Shown here piece after piece: positions 24,348 to 38,277 of a stretch of 64,000 bases of DNA. This stretch comes from Lycium barbarum. Taxonomy: Eukaryota > Streptophyta > Magnoliopsida > Solanales > Solanaceae. The translations under genes and the position numbers were made by a program. Every line of letters begins with the position of its first letter. Position 1 is the stretch's first letter. Under the pieces are notes generated by a model that was given only the letters and a program-made list of their open reading frames with translations, made no database searches and was not told the DNA's origin. The stretch covers positions 120,156,376-120,220,375 of the forward strand of contig NC_083342.1 of assembly GCF_019175385.1 (NCBI RefSeq). Reading direction: 5' to 3'.

Positions 24348-27300
24348 ATGGCGATGGCGAGGGTAAGCTCTGGCCTGGCGTATCCAGAGCGATTCTATGC
24401 AGCGGCAGCCTACGCTGGTTTCGATGGATCTCCCGATTCCTCTTCTACCAAAGGTGTCAGCTCCAAGTTCTCAAACGACGCCGCTCTTCTACTTTACGCT
24501 CTCTATCAACAGGTCCTTCACACATTGTTTCTGTCGGTTGATTTCATTTCTCTACTTTGACTTCTTCATCTAGTGCTGCATTATTTGAATTACGCTTGTG
24601 ATTTTCGTTTTTAATGTTGTAAACGTTTCGTTTGTTGATAATTCAATTGGAAAGCTTGTTTTGGCTCAAATTCTTGTAGATCTACAACGTTCATGTTGAA
24701 ATCACATTCAAATATAGGAGTTTTGGATACCATGCCCTGGGAATTGGAAGGCTGAGTTGAATGTGTGTGTGTTGTTTATACTGATTAGTTGTATGCGAAG
24801 GCCTAATTTTTTTGATGTTCTAATTGCAGGCAACTGTAGGACCTTGTAAGATTCCTAAGCCTAGAAGTTGGAGTCCAGTAGAACAAAGCAAATGGACGAG
24901 GTTTGTTTTTCTATTTTTTTTTCCTCTTATGATTTGCATGTTAGTCGGTAGTCGAGTGTCGTCTAATTTCCCTTCTCTGTATTATTATTATTATTACGCT
25001 CCTATTATCTTATCCTTCAATTTGACTGTTACTTTTTGTTTCCTTTGCTTCGGTTATCATGTTATTTGTTGTTGCTACTGTTCTTTTCTTTACAGTATTC
25101 TCTTTTCGTACCTGTTTGATATGCTTTACTTGAGCCGAGGGTCTATCGGAAACAACCTCTCTACCTTCACAAAGTAGGGGTAAGGCTGCGTACATCCTAC
25201 CCTCACCAGACCCCACTTGTGGGATTACACTGGGTATGTTGTTGTTGTTTTTGTGATTTGCGTGTTACCTAATACTTGATAATGTTATCGAGGATGTTGT
25301 AGTTATCTTTTCTTCCACTTGTTACTGGTAACAGGATAAGAATAGATGCTTATTGTTCTTTATCTCTTTGTAAAACCTGTAGTTTGATACCATAATTAAA
25401 CTTGAATAGACGGTTCTTGGGCGTCCAGCGTCCGGCGTCCTTGTCAGTGAAGAAACTCAAACGGATAAGACAGTTTTTTCCTCTGCAATCTGACTGTTAA
25501 TCAATACATTATTACTATTAGTGAACTTTAAAGGACAGGTTAAAGTGTCGGAAAACATGAGCATAGCCTTAAATATGTCTATACAAATATATTAGAGAGA
25601 GATGTGTTAATTTATATTGTTAGCAATGCAACAAAGGGGATATGTGGATCATTGTACTTAACATTAGACGCTGATTCCCTTTCTTCTAAATGTGGACCCT
25701 ATTGCTGAATTACTTATGAGTTGCATCGGTTACCATCAATCACGGCTGATTAACACGCTGTGTTGATTAAAGTTCAGTGCTAATTGGGGCTTGATGATGA
25801 CAATGGGGAAAGAAGTTTGCATGATCTAATTACTGACTGAACCATTGCTGGTCAAACTGATGAGATATATGGCAATTGACCACTGAAATGAGAATGCATG
25901 ATCTAATTACTGACTGAACCATTGTTGATCAAACTGATGAGATATATGGCAATTGACAACTGAAATGTGAATGAAACCAATGATGGTAAGTGTTTTAGTG
26001 AAAATCGTGAAATAATGACAAGGACCATGCTGCTTTTAAACAAAGAGCGAAAAGTGAAGTGCATGCTTCCTCGAGGTGAACCACACGAATTACTACATTT
26101 ACAAAAACTATGACATATGATTTTAGTGTGTATTGATCTAAACTGCAACTAAAAGTACTAATTAAGCATCAAATACGTACTGATGACTATGTTACCATTC
26201 TAAAAAAAAAAAAGTACATGCTGATGACAATATTAATCTGACAATATTCAAATTAAACTTCATGAAAATCAAAATCAGTTTTCGACTTCCAATTAATAAT
26301 CAGCACAAATCAGTTTGCAGCATTCTGTTTTATATTTAATCGCTTTAATGGTTGTACCAATAGAGCAAAAAGAGAGAAGTAAAGGAGAAGTCCCAAAGTC
26401 AGAAGTCGTGGACTACCAGACTAGAAGAGGAAATAGGATCATTTGTTCTAAGAAGGAAAACAAGAAAAAAAAAAAAATGAGGGAACAAAAATGAGGAAGA
26501 AAAGAAATAGAAGTTGTAGAAAAACACTAGGTGATTTCTTCCCATTTGTTTCATGGACAAAATTACTCGGTACCAGCGTTGGTGGGAGGTAGCCCTGCTG
26601 AATTGGTCGAGGTACCTGCAAGCTGACTTGGAAACCATGGTTGTAAAAAAAGAATGAAGCACACAACAAACTCAAGAAGAAGAAGAATACAATGACAACA
26701 AAGAGAAGGCTTAAACATTACCTGTACTCAAATAGCCCTTTTTGTTTTCTCCTTTTTTCTCATCTTTTAAGGCAATTGCGTTGAATGTCAGATATTTTTT
26801 CTGTTGCATTAGCTAGTTAGCTAGCAGTTTTGCTTTCTCAAAAAGCAAAAAAAGGCAGCTAGCAGTTTTGAGTGATAACGTATGTGCCACCTTTGATTGG
26901 TTGATCTCCCATTCCTTCTCTTCATTAATTATGGTCTTAGAGGTCAGTGCAGATCAGTTCTTTCCTGCCTTACTATACAAAGTATTACATATGGTAATGT
27001 GGCTTGAATCTGTGTACTAAAAGGTTTTTGTATTTATGAAGCTGGAATGGTCTTGGAAACATGGCTTCCACAGAGGCAATGCGTCTTTTTGTGAAAATAC
27101 TGGAGGTTTGTGTGGAGCTAATTCTGCCCAACTCTTGATAATTTAAAAGCATGAACGAAACACATTGATTTGTTGTGGCAGGAAGAAGATCCAGGATGGT
27201 ATTCAAGGGCTTCAAACTTTGTTTCAGAACCTGCAGTACAGGATGAAAAGAATGTGAGCGTATATTAGTTTATATGATTCTGTTCTTCAACCGCATCTGT

Positions 27301-30300
27301 TTTCTTGTTGTTTTGTGCATCTGAATTTTTCATTTTATTTGATGTCCCTAATTTCTTCTTTTGTTCAGAATGAGACGAAAGTGGAGTCAGTTACCGAAAA
27401 TGGAAATGTTTTTCCTGAGATAAAAACTATTCCTGCTGAAAATGGGAACTTGTCGGAACCTCAGGATAAAGATGTTGTATCAGAAGGCTCTGGTGCAGTT
27501 GGTGTGTATGACCAATGGGTTGCACCTCCTATATCCGGTCCACGGCCAAGAGCTCGATATGAGGTAGTATTTGTTTTCCATTCTCTGATTTTAGTTTTAA
27601 TATTCTTAATATTCCTTTCTCAAATTCTTCACCTCCTTTCACAGCACGGAGCAGCCGTTATTGATGATAAGATGTATATATTTGGAGGGAACCACAATGG
27701 ACGGTATCTTAGTGATCTCCAGGTGGGTGAACTATCTGCACAAGGTGGTCATTGATATCTCTAGGAGATCATCAATGACATTCTTGATCATCAGATATCG
27801 AGCTTTTATCATGAATCAGCAGATTTTTTATACTCTGGCTATACCTTTTGGTGGTTGTGCTTGTAAGCTTGTTGTTAGTCTTAACACCGTAGATGTTTGC
27901 ATATTTAGATCTCATTCTTTTCTGTGATTTCGTCTAGCTTTTCTTCTTTGGTAGCTGGGTACTCAATTTCTTTAATAAGATTTGAGGGTCATTGCAGGCT
28001 TTGGACTTGAGAAGTTGGACATGGTCGAAAGTAGAGGTTAAAACATCTGGTGAGGCTTCTCAAGTGCCAGTAGCTCCCTTTGCTGGTCACTCCCTGGTTA
28101 GTACCGATATTGGTTTAATAGTGTTAGTCACACCCATTTATGCTCTGTATTTGCGCAAGGATTCAGCTCATTTAAGTTTGAAATTTCTCTTAGCTCATCA
28201 AGTTGCATGCTCTCTCTCTCTCCCCCCCTCTGTTTTTCCTTTCTTATTTGAGGTTTTCTTTTGTGTTTATAGATACCTTGGGAAGGAAATAAGCTCATAT
28301 CAATCGGTGGACATACAAAAGATCCTTCTGAAACCATGCAAGGTTTGTTAATATTGTTTAAGTTTGATTTCATTTACATTGACGTTGTACAAGAGCAGTG
28401 TACGGCATGATTTAGTGTTTAGTAACATATTAGCAGCCTAAAATTGATCTGAAGTCTTATCTTCCCGGGAAGACATGCTATTTGGTCTGTTGACAATATT
28501 CACTGTGGTTGTGTGCATTACTCTTTTCCTGGAATACAAGGGCGACTTACTGCAGACGTGAAGCAATTATTTGAGCTTATACCTTGCTATTTTAGGTCGC
28601 TAGCCACATAAGTTATCATTTCTTTGGCATGCTTGTTTGAGTTTTCTCATTACCCGGATCTCCTGCGGGAATGATTTGGAAGATCCAAAACCAAAAATAG
28701 TGGTATTTGCTAGCAACAACATAATGGAGGCGGTCACTCAATATAGATTGATCCCACAAATTACGTCCTCCGAGTTCTTTGCTGGTCTTCTGAGAGAAAA
28801 TTTCTCTCTCCCTCTCTCCATTTTTTTTTTGAACGGTGCCCTCAGTAAATCAGTTTTGTGATAGCAAGATTTACCCCCCCAATCTCCCCTCCCCCTCCTC
28901 GTTTTTCCTTGTTGGAAGTGGAAAATGTCTGATGTAATTTATGTTGGAAATTGTTTCTGTAAAAGTATCATATACTTAGATGGTCTAGAAGCACAGCAGG
29001 TAATGTACTTAAAATGCAAAAAGCACAGCTAAGGTTCTACATTCTCAGAGACTTAATGAACTCAAATATTGAGAAATATTATCTACCATGTCTCTCCTAT
29101 ACCAAAAAAATAAATTCTGAAGACATCTATTTTTTACAGAAGAAATGACTTTTTTTTTTTTTTATGACATGGGAACCCGCAGTCGCTACCTTTCGGGTGC
29201 GCACAGGGTAAACCCAGCTCCTGTGTAATAGCTCGCAAACCACACAGGAGAGATAACCCGCACTAGGCAAGCCCGTGCGACGAGCTCGACCCAGAAGGCA
29301 AATAGCAGGGGGTTTCGAACCTGAGACCTCTATTATGAAACCCCCATGCTCAAACAACTGAGCCATCCTTGCGGGTGAAGAAATGACTTTTCTGATCTTC
29401 AAAACATCTCTTATTCCTTTCTAAACAGATTATACAAAAGATGCAAACTGGGACAGTATGCCAGATTTTCTTTAATTTTTTCTCTTTCTGACGCTGCTAA
29501 CAGTCCAAGAAGCCTCTCACAATGTATGGCATCACCCAATTTACGCCACTAGTTAGAAGGGCAGCAGCTAACTATTCGTCATCTAGTCTGCTATATGAAG
29601 CCTCTATATCTATTCTGCTGATCTGTTCGAGCCCATTTCATTCCAATACACGTTAATTGGGCGTTCTTTAAGACTAGAGATTTTCTTTAACCAGAATCTA
29701 ATGTAAGTGTAACAACAACTAAGCCTTTTCCAACTAGTTGGTTTCGCCTATATGGATCATTTGCTCCCATTATTTTCTGCTTTTGGAGCATGGATTCTTA
29801 GAAACTGTATGTCTTTTGTGACAACTTTTCTAGCTGGGTTTTTAGGTCTATGTCATTTCATGTTACCACATTCTATGATTATAGTTTTACACTTATTGAC
29901 TGGTGCATTTGGTAGTCGACACTTTACATGACGGGTTCTCTAAGACGGCTTCTCTTATTTTGTCTGCTATGTGTAATCTTTGCATCCTCAGCGGTACATG
30001 ATTATTTCTAATTTTGTATGGCTTCACATCCATATTAGCATGAACATTTTTACAACAGCCCTGAAGAAGTGCAACATTCATTTTGCTATAACATTGCTTT
30101 CACAATTGTCCTATAAAACTTGCTTTCCACTTTGGTATCTTCCTATCACATAGCACTCAATTATTCTATTTGGTATTATGTTAGTTGAAATTACATCATT
30201 CAATGGCTCAGCTGCTCAGGTATTATGGCTAGGAATTGCTTCATCTTTGAGTTTGTGGTGATCTTGCTTAATAACTTTCTTGATAACAAATATGAATTGC

Positions 30301-33300
30301 CGGTGGTATCTGGAGAAATATTGCTGTCAATAGATAGACATCTAATTTTAGAATCTTAATCACTTGAATATTTGTTTTGCTGCTTTAGTTACCAGTTTCA
30401 AAAATAAAAATAAAAATTGTTGTGCTGCTTAATGCTATGCTCCATTTATTTGCCAGTGAAGGTGTTTGATCTGCAAACACATACTTGGTCAAACTTGAAG
30501 ACTTATGGAAAGCCACCGGTATGTCTGTTTATGCCATGATACTCTTTCTCGTTTGAGTAGCTTCAAATTTCATGACATCCCTCTTTCTGATTTTGATAAC
30601 TTCTTCTTTTAGATGTTTCCCATCTAAAATGCTTTTTTCTTCATGACATTCAGAATCAGTTCTAAGATTTGACCATTCCTCTTATGATTTCTTTTGTCAT
30701 TTTTCATATTTTCCATGTCCTGGAACTTAACACTGTGTTTGGTTCTATGGATAGGGGAGAGGTCTTGGTGGGGTGGGGGGGTTAAGGAGAGAGAACTTAA
30801 CTAGTCTACTTTCCAAAGGAAGTATTAATGATTTGTTAAAGTTGTTTGGTAGGTTGGAAGGTAAGTAAATGTGACACTTTTGCTTTGCAAGGATGGAAGA
30901 ACGGAACACAACCCTCCCCTTTTACTTCCTTTTATCAAACAAGAGAAATGATTCTTACCTCTCGACATTCACTCATTCAGCCGACCTTTCCCCTTTCCAC
31001 CCCAACTAAACATAGCGCGGCATTAACATGTTATTTGTCACCTTGCTCTTATCCATTTTAAACTGAATTATAAATGAAAGAAGTACACTAATTATTTTGT
31101 ACTTTTTATTTGACTAAATAAAGTTCCCATTTGCTTTTGCAGTTATCTCGTGGAGGTCATTCAGTTACCCCTGCGGGAACAAGCTTAGTAATATTTGGCG
31201 GACAAGATGCAAATCGATCTCTTTTGAACGATCTTCACATTCTAGACTTGGAAACCATGACCTGGGATGAAATGGACACATTGTAAGATGCTTTCAGGAA
31301 GTTTAAGCATCTTTGTTTTCCCTTCATACTTTCTTGCTTACCTGTTGAAGGACAAACAAGTTCGTCTCCATGTGTGTGTCTATGTTATAAGTCTTTGCTT
31401 TCACAAGAGAACGCATTGTCAGGCTAGCTTGCTCCTATTGTTTGTGTGCGTAGGTACAATCTCCCAAGGTCAAAAGTCTGAAAGTTAAAAAAAATTAACT
31501 TGTATAATATTCTTAACATCTTCTCTTTGAAAGCTTAGCTCCACAAGTACTTAGCGGCAATATACCTTTATCAACGTGCAATATCCAAGTGGTCTTGCCA
31601 TTTTGTTATGTAGAATCCTAATTCATTCACCTAGCTCTTTTCGTTTGTTAGGGGGGTGCCTCCTTCTCCAAGGTCCGATCATGCTGCTGCACTACATGCT
31701 GAGCGATACCTTCTTATTTATGGCGGGGGCTCTCATGCTACTTGCTTCAATGATCTGCATGTCCTTGATTTACAAACTGTGAGACTGTGCATTCAGTTTC
31801 TAGCTGTTGCAAAAGTGCTCACGTGCGATCCTTTATCTATAATGGGTAATTTTGATTTATTCTACTTTTGTAGATGGAATGGTCAACTCCTACTCAACAG
31901 GGTGAAATACCAAGTCCACGTGCTGGCCATGCTGGTGCGACAGTTGGAGAGAGTTGGTTTATTACTGGTGGAGGCAACAATAAGAGTGGTATGCATTTGC
32001 CCTCTTAACAATTTGCATGGGATCATGACAATTCTAACTTCCAAGTGTTTTTTTTTTTTTTTAAGAATAGTAAATGGCATTTCATTTATGGCAAGCAGCA
32101 CTAAGTAAGTGCGGTGATATTACATCAACAGAACTTCTCAGTGTTATTTTTGTTAGGATCTTTTACTTTTTTCTTTCCTTCAACGAGGGCTGATGATACA
32201 AGTTAGAACTTTAAATCCATAGCTGAATTATTGTTGTCATGCTTACCTTTCAGGTATTATTTAACTTTTTTTAGAATCTTAGAAGTCACAGCTTAAATTC
32301 TGACATTGTGCCTTGATATGAAGAATCAAGACAGGCGTGTGAACCTCTTTGTCATTACATTTGAAGGCCTTAATGTTACAGAAATGATGAAAGTAAATCA
32401 GTCTCTTTTTGTCGGGGGGCTGGTTCAATCAGTAAATTCCTTCTTTTGGGGGCTGGGTGTAGTTTCAGATCATCTCAGTTCTCATGAATCCTTCTTAGCA
32501 ATTGTGTTATCTATCCTGTTGCAATGTACTTCTGATGGTGTGAAGTGGCCTGCATTGCGGGAGAATGGGAATCAAGTGGTTCAAATCCTTGCTTAATTTC
32601 CATCTTAAAAAATGGTTTCATCTATACTCACCTTCACATCTTTTTTCTTTGCGTGATTCTTCCATTCTATACGTTCTCTCCCAGGAGAAGGTAGAAATGG
32701 TTAATTGCAACCCCTTTTTTCACAAGGTAGTACCATGTGAAAGGAAGCGGACTCTAGTTTCAAAATATATAAAATGTCTCTTGAACCTGATTTAAGGTAG
32801 AATTTGGGCATTTGTAATGCTAAGAAATGTAGCAGATCAGATTCAAGTGGACTGTTTTGGTTCTCTGCTTGGTTTGTATAGGAAGTAGGTTGGTCTTTGT
32901 ATGACAGGAACTTTAGTCAGTCAGGAAGTCATTTGAATTTGTGGGTGCTGCTTATTGGTGAATCTACCAAAGAAATGAGTGGTTCCATAATGTCTAACCT
33001 GGAGAAACTATGCTATCCAGATAAGAGGACACACTTAGTCATTACATGATGTTGGCAGTTCTGTGAATCACTTTATTGTTGCTTCAAAATTGTTAATTTG
33101 TGTTGACCAGTCCAAACTTCATGTATTTATGCTATTTTTCCACTCTCTTACACTTAATGCAGGGGTCTCTGAAACTGTTGTCCTCAACATGTCTACGCTG
33201 AGTTGGTCCACTGTAACAACTGTTCAAGGGCGTGTTCCTCTTGCTAGTGAGGTATTTAATGTTCTGACTGGTGTTTATGTTTTTAAACCTCCAACAAGTT

Positions 33301-36300
33301 TATTTGTTTCTAATTAAGCATTTGGTGATTACGTTACAAAGCCTTCTTTTGTTATATTATAGTGATGGTATACAAGGAATTATCCTGATTGGACCATACT
33401 AATTTAAGCTTCTTGTTTGCAATACTGATATGCTGCATGTAGCTTTTCGTCATACTTTCTTCTCCTCAATATTGGCCTAAGTTTCTGTTCTCGAAGCGTA
33501 ACACTCTGATCAAATCTGTGATATGTATCAATGTGATTTGAGGCAGTGGAGTTCGACTAGCAGAAGATATTCATCAACATTCTTATTGTCTAAAGTCCAA
33601 ATTGACCATCGTATCAAGATAGCTCACTCCTAAGTGTTACCAGCTTACACCTAAACGGCTAAATGATGCGGTTCAATGGTACAGTTCTGAAACTAGATAA
33701 TTGGTTCACTTAGGATGTAACAACAATGAAACGATGCTGAAAATTGTTGGAACTCTTGATGAACTAAAGCGAGACCTTTTTGGTGTTCTTGTTGCTGTAT
33801 GGCCACTCATCACATGGGACTGAAATGTATGTTTCTGTATATCTAAATGTTAAACTCAATAAACTGTGCATTACAATAAATTCTCTTGTCAACAGGGCTT
33901 GAGTTTGGTGTTGTGTTCATATAATGGTGAAGATATCCTAGTTTCTTTTGGCGGATACAATGGGCGGTACAGTAATGAGGTAAGGTTGCTAATGCTTCTC
34001 CTTTTCTGGTACAGATGAACTTTTTCCTTTGACATTTCCACTCGCAGATCAGACCTTATATGGCAGCTAGTTGGTTGCTTGGTTTCTTTATCCCTTTTAT
34101 GATTACTTAAAATCTTTGCTGTGGCTTTGCTTACTCTTTTTAAGGTCAATGTACTGAAACCAAGCCACAAATCAACTTTGCAATCTATGGAGACTCCTGT
34201 ACCTGATAGTGTTTCTGCAGTACAAAACACTACTAATGCCACGAGGGATTTGGAGTCAGATATTGCAACAGGCCAAGAAGGAAAAATCAGGGAAATCATG
34301 ATGGACAACATTGAGTCTGAGCCAATGGTATTATGATATATAAAATACGTTATCTTGCATCAACTGTTAGTGATATGGACACGAGTTTGGTTGCTTTACT
34401 TTAGGAAAAAAACTTTAGTTTAGTTTGGTTAACATCTTTCTTTAAGACAGCAGGAATGTTGGCCTATAAAGCTGGTTTCTGAAGTCCAGATAAGATTTGT
34501 CCTCTGATTAGAAAATAAATACTCATGCCCGAATCTAGTTGGTGAAAGGATTCGATTTTCAAGCAATGAACTCTGTTGAAGTGCTCAACTCTGATTAATT
34601 GAACCCCTTCAAAGATAGATCTAAGCCATTGTAACTACTCCTGCCTAAATGCAATGACTACATAATTCATTTTGGATGTGTAGCTTGGGCTTGGGCAGGG
34701 ACACAAACATGAGTCCAAGTCTTGCAAAGTGATGAGTTTTAACAGTACACATGCATGTGTTGGTCTGTATATATGACCTTAGCTTATTAAAAAACATTAA
34801 AGTCATGGGTCGCCATGAGGATTTTTATATGTTTTACAGTATTGTCTATTAGCACTTGCGTATGTGGGTTATTTCAGTGCTTAGTAACAAATGTTTGGCT
34901 CCTCTAGTGTCTCTTGTTGTCTCTTCTTGATCTATCTTAGCAGTTCCAAAATTCGTGTGTTGCATCCTGCAGAGAAGAAAACTGGAGAATATAGTTCTCT
35001 GCTATATTTTGTAAGGTTGTGCATTACAATTGATGCTGAGGAACTATATGTTGCCGTTCTATTAGATATAACTTCCAATTTCCAAATAAATATTGATTTA
35101 TAGTCGATGAATGCCAATTATTTCCTTGTCCTACCTCTATTCACCTCTTAGCATGACATAATCATCTAAGCTGTTTCTTTTCCTTTAATTGTAGCATCAT
35201 ACGGCCTTGTTTTGGCTTACAAAATCAACTTCAAAAATCTCATGCTAAATGCCTGTCTGTAGATATAATATCTAATATTTCAGTGAAATAGCCTAATGAG
35301 TTTTGTTATCATGATTCACATGCCACTATATGCATGGACTACTTGACAACCAAAAATCTGGATATTTAATCATGTTTATTTTTACCAGTGGTATAGCTAA
35401 AGTATTAAGATCCTGTTACTCATAGTGTGAGTGTGTGTTAAGAAAATGGATCTTAGGGGACACTAACAATGTGACAAAGCCAATACAGCCAGCTTGAACC
35501 TGCACTTGAGTTGTCGGCGAGTCATTCTTAGCCTGGCTTTGCTTTACTTAATGCTATTTGATATGGCAATTTCAAAATTTCTCCCTTCTCTTATTTGTTG
35601 CAACTGACAATCCACTACATTGTTACGTTCCTTTTTGTACTTAAGTCATAATACTTGTTCTTTGTGATCATACTCTTCTCGACCATTATTTTGTTTGTTT
35701 TTTCCTTGTCTTTCCCTTGAGACTTGATCTTACATCTCATCTTGCAGGTGAACAAAGTTGAAGAAACCAGTGAACGGCTTTTAACTGCGCTCAAAGCTGA
35801 GAAGGAAGACTTAGAGTCATCTATTAGCAAAGAGAAGTTGCAAACGCTTCAGTTGAAGGAAGACTTGACTGATGCTGAGGCTCGCAATACAGATCTTTAC
35901 AAGGTAACTACTCCTTCAGATTGATAAGTATGCTTCTTAGAGAGTTAGCAAAAGTTTCTGCAGTTTTTGCTTCTTTCTAGCTTGATGGAACTTTGGCTTA
36001 ACATTTTTGATTTGGTTTAATCGCTAGTCAATAGTAGTTTCTTTCTACCATAGAGAGATAAAGTTCTACTAGTATCTTTTGGACTTTAATGATGCTTTAT
36101 GCGTTAATAGGCTACTTTGTAATTTTTGCTTCTTTTACGCACGAAAAATGAGTTTTTCTGGAACTCTGGTTTTCAAATGTTCTTCCTAGGCACCTTTTAA
36201 TGTATCATCTGCCTGTCTTCCGTTCTTCATTGCAGTCCCTGGTGTATTTATATTATAAGCAATCACTAATCTTCACTATTACCCCTGAAGCATTGATTGT

Positions 36301-38277
36301 CGCTCCCCAATTTTTTAATTCTATTTCTTGGTCATAATAAAAGCAATATTAACTAACGTGCACAATTGTGTCAAGTAAATCATTTGGTGATCGGAAAAAA
36401 TATTTGGCATTATGCATCCTTTCTGTGATTTGTTGTTTCATGTGCAATTCTCTCTTTCTCCTTCACCTGGAGGTCCTTAATTTGCTTTCCGGCAATAGGA
36501 CACTACTGGGCACGAACCAACAGTAACCTTCAGTTTCAACTTCGATTTTCTTAATTATGCAGGAGCTCCAATCTGTACGTGGTCAACTTGCTTCTGAACA
36601 ATCAAGATGTTTCAAACTAGAGGTATGGATTAGTTAAATTAATTAGAACATACTAAAAAAAAAAAAATCCCGTATACACTTTCTTTTTAAAATCCTTTTC
36701 TGGTGGGTGGTGGAATTGGAATGATTTTGAGGGGTTTCCTGAGGTTAGTGATTGCATATTTCGACTGAAAACATCTAAATGGATTTGTTTAAAAATCTTG
36801 CAGTTGAACCTTTTCTTTGTGTGGTATTTTCAGTTTTCATATCTAAACTTTTGCATTTATATACTGATGTTACGAAATGACTACCTAAGTATTTTGTTAT
36901 GTATTCACATTATGATTGTTACCTTCCTTCAGCATGTTGACACTTTTGGCTATCCTTTCTGATTCAGTATTTGCATTCCATTTTAGCAAAAATAAATCAT
37001 GTTGAGAGATGTTATTAGCTTCCACCACCCGACTCTCATATAATGGAGAATTCCAAAGCTGGGAATATTAGAAGTTGGAATTGTAACTAAAAAATGAAGA
37101 TTCACCATACATTCTTAGCATGCGTCTCCCATTGTACACCCACCCACCCACGATACATGCATATTTACGAATTAGAACCTTGGAGTAAGACTGGTTACTA
37201 CTTTTTTTGATAAGGTAAATAATTTTATTAACAGTTAGGGGAAAAACCCCATATACAAGCCGTATACCAAAAGAAGAGAACCTACACCAAAATATGATTC
37301 TCAACAAACGAGTTCCAATTCTCTATACAAATTGGGACCTCGTAAGTACACCAAAAATAAACTAGAGACAAATTACTACTCTGCATTGTTACGAAATTAA
37401 GCTCCACCCCTTCAAATGCCCTCCTATTCCTCTCTTTCCAAATGACCCACATGATTGCTAAGGGGGCAATGCTCCATGCCCTCAGGCTTTTCTTTCCCAT
37501 TCTATGAGTCCAACTTTGCAGAGCCGCCTTCACGGTACCCGGTATGACCCATTGCATCTAACAAATGGAGGACCACCCTCCATAACCGTCTAGCCGCCTT
37601 ACAATGCAAAAGAAGATGATGCACACTTTCCCCTCCACTTTTACACATAAAACACCAACTAACATAGGTGATTTTCTTCTTTCTCAAATTCTCCGCTGTT
37701 AAGATCACACCCCTTAATACCAACCAAACAAAGAAATGCACTCTCCTAGGTACTCTAGGGATCCAAATGGAGTCATGGGGGAAAGTATATTCCTCTCGCA
37801 CTAGCAACCTCTTATAATAAGAGCTAACAGTGAATAAGCCGTCTCCGCTCTCCCTCCAACTCCACACATCTGATATGTTGTTTGGTGTGTCTAGCCCATA
37901 CAAAAGGTCTATCAAATTGTGAAATTCTTCCATCTCCCAATCATGAAGGTTTCTTCTGAATCTTCAATCCCAGTGAATAACACCCTCATGAGATCATGGA
38001 GCTGTAGTTACTATAGTTGCTGCAATTATTCAGGCATGCGGTTTGTCTTTCTTAACTAAGATGGGAAGTAAATGAGTTTAAGCTAATTCAACAGGTTGAT
38101 GTTGCGGAGCTAAGACAAAAGCTACAGACTCTGGAAAGCTTAAAGAAAGAACTTGAGCTACTCCAACGACAAAAAGCTGCATCAGAGCAAGCCTTGAATG
38201 AGAAGAGAAGGCAGAGCTCTGGTGGAGTATGGGGATGGATTGCTGGAACTCCACCTAGTCAACAGAATGATGCTTGA
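24348..38277 (+). CDS. ACBP4: Acyl-CoA-binding domain protein with kelch repeats (ACBP4/5 class)
   Basis: Eighteen exons: 24348-24512, 24830-24900, 27042-27105, 27182-27253, 27369-27563, 27645-27722, 27998-28096, 28273-28342, 30457-30518, 31143-31282, 31652-31778, 31874-31988, 33163-33251, 33896-33979, 34145-34327, 35748-35903, 36563-36622, 38095-38277 (2013 nt, 670 aa; from memory the Arabidopsis protein is about the same length). Residues about 12-115 form the acyl-CoA-binding domain, with the ALYQQATVGPC and [10 protein letters not shown] signatures that line the ligand pocket. Residues about 190-490 hold kelch repeats, recognisable by GG pairs ([56 protein letters not shown]). The C-terminus is a charged coiled coil ending in a [12 protein letters not shown] block. 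Family members are cytosolic, bind long-chain acyl-CoA esters and act in lipid trafficking and stress responses. Introns carry several retroelement fragments but every exon frame is open. Confidence 0.95.
24944..25253 (+). mobile_element. 5'-truncated RTE LINE in ACBP4 intron 2
   Basis: The 3' part reads GAGCCGAGGG, AACAACCTCTCTACCTTC, CTGCGTACAT, GACCCCACTTGTGGGATTAC and GGGTATGTTGTTGTTG, the same tail as the LINE at 54660-54781. The flanking sequences TGATTTGCATGTTA (24930-24943) and TGATTTGCGTGTTA (25254-25267) form a 14-bp target duplication with one mismatch. It begins 43 bp after exon 2. Confidence 0.85.
25819..25972. repeat. 77-bp tandem duplication in ACBP4 intron 2
   Basis: GCATGATCTAATTACTGACT begins at 25819 and again at 25896. 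The two units differ at only a few positions (GCTGGTC versus GTTGATC, GACCACTG versus GACAACTG). Confidence 0.85.
29154..29376 (-). mobile_element. tRNA-derived SINE, antisense in ACBP4 intron 8
   Basis: A perfect 15-bp target duplication, GAAGAAATGACTTTT, lies at 29139-29153 and 29377-29391. Read on the - strand the element begins CACCCGCAAGGATGGCTCAG, with a pol III A-box (TGGCTCAGTTG, at 29355-29365) and a B-box (GGTTCGAAACC, at 29311-29321), and ends in an A tail (the T run after 29154). Size and structure are those of a tRNA-derived plant SINE. The promoter boxes look intact. Confidence 0.93.
29700..30090 (-). repeat. Possible degenerate retroelement fragment in ACBP4 intron 8
   Basis: CAACAACTAAGCCTTTTCC near 29710 followed by AGTTGGTTTCGCCTATATGGA resembles the antisense end of a plant SINE/LINE with a TTG tail. 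A frame on the - strand at 29893-30081 (62 aa) is open but has no domain I recognise. Assignment is weak. Confidence 0.3.
37195..37950 (-). mobile_element. L1-type LINE 3' fragment (zf-RVT), antisense in ACBP4 intron 17
   Basis: On the - strand, 37933-37502 encodes a zinc-binding reverse-transcriptase-associated domain (zf-RVT): [11 protein letters not shown], then a [19 protein letters not shown]ys/His cluster. It continues in a shifted frame at 37557-37282 ([14 protein letters not shown]), a typical end of plant L1 ORF2. The element is 5'-truncated and broken. A T run followed by GATAAGG near 37201-37215 marks its 3' end. No target duplication was found. Confidence 0.82.
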
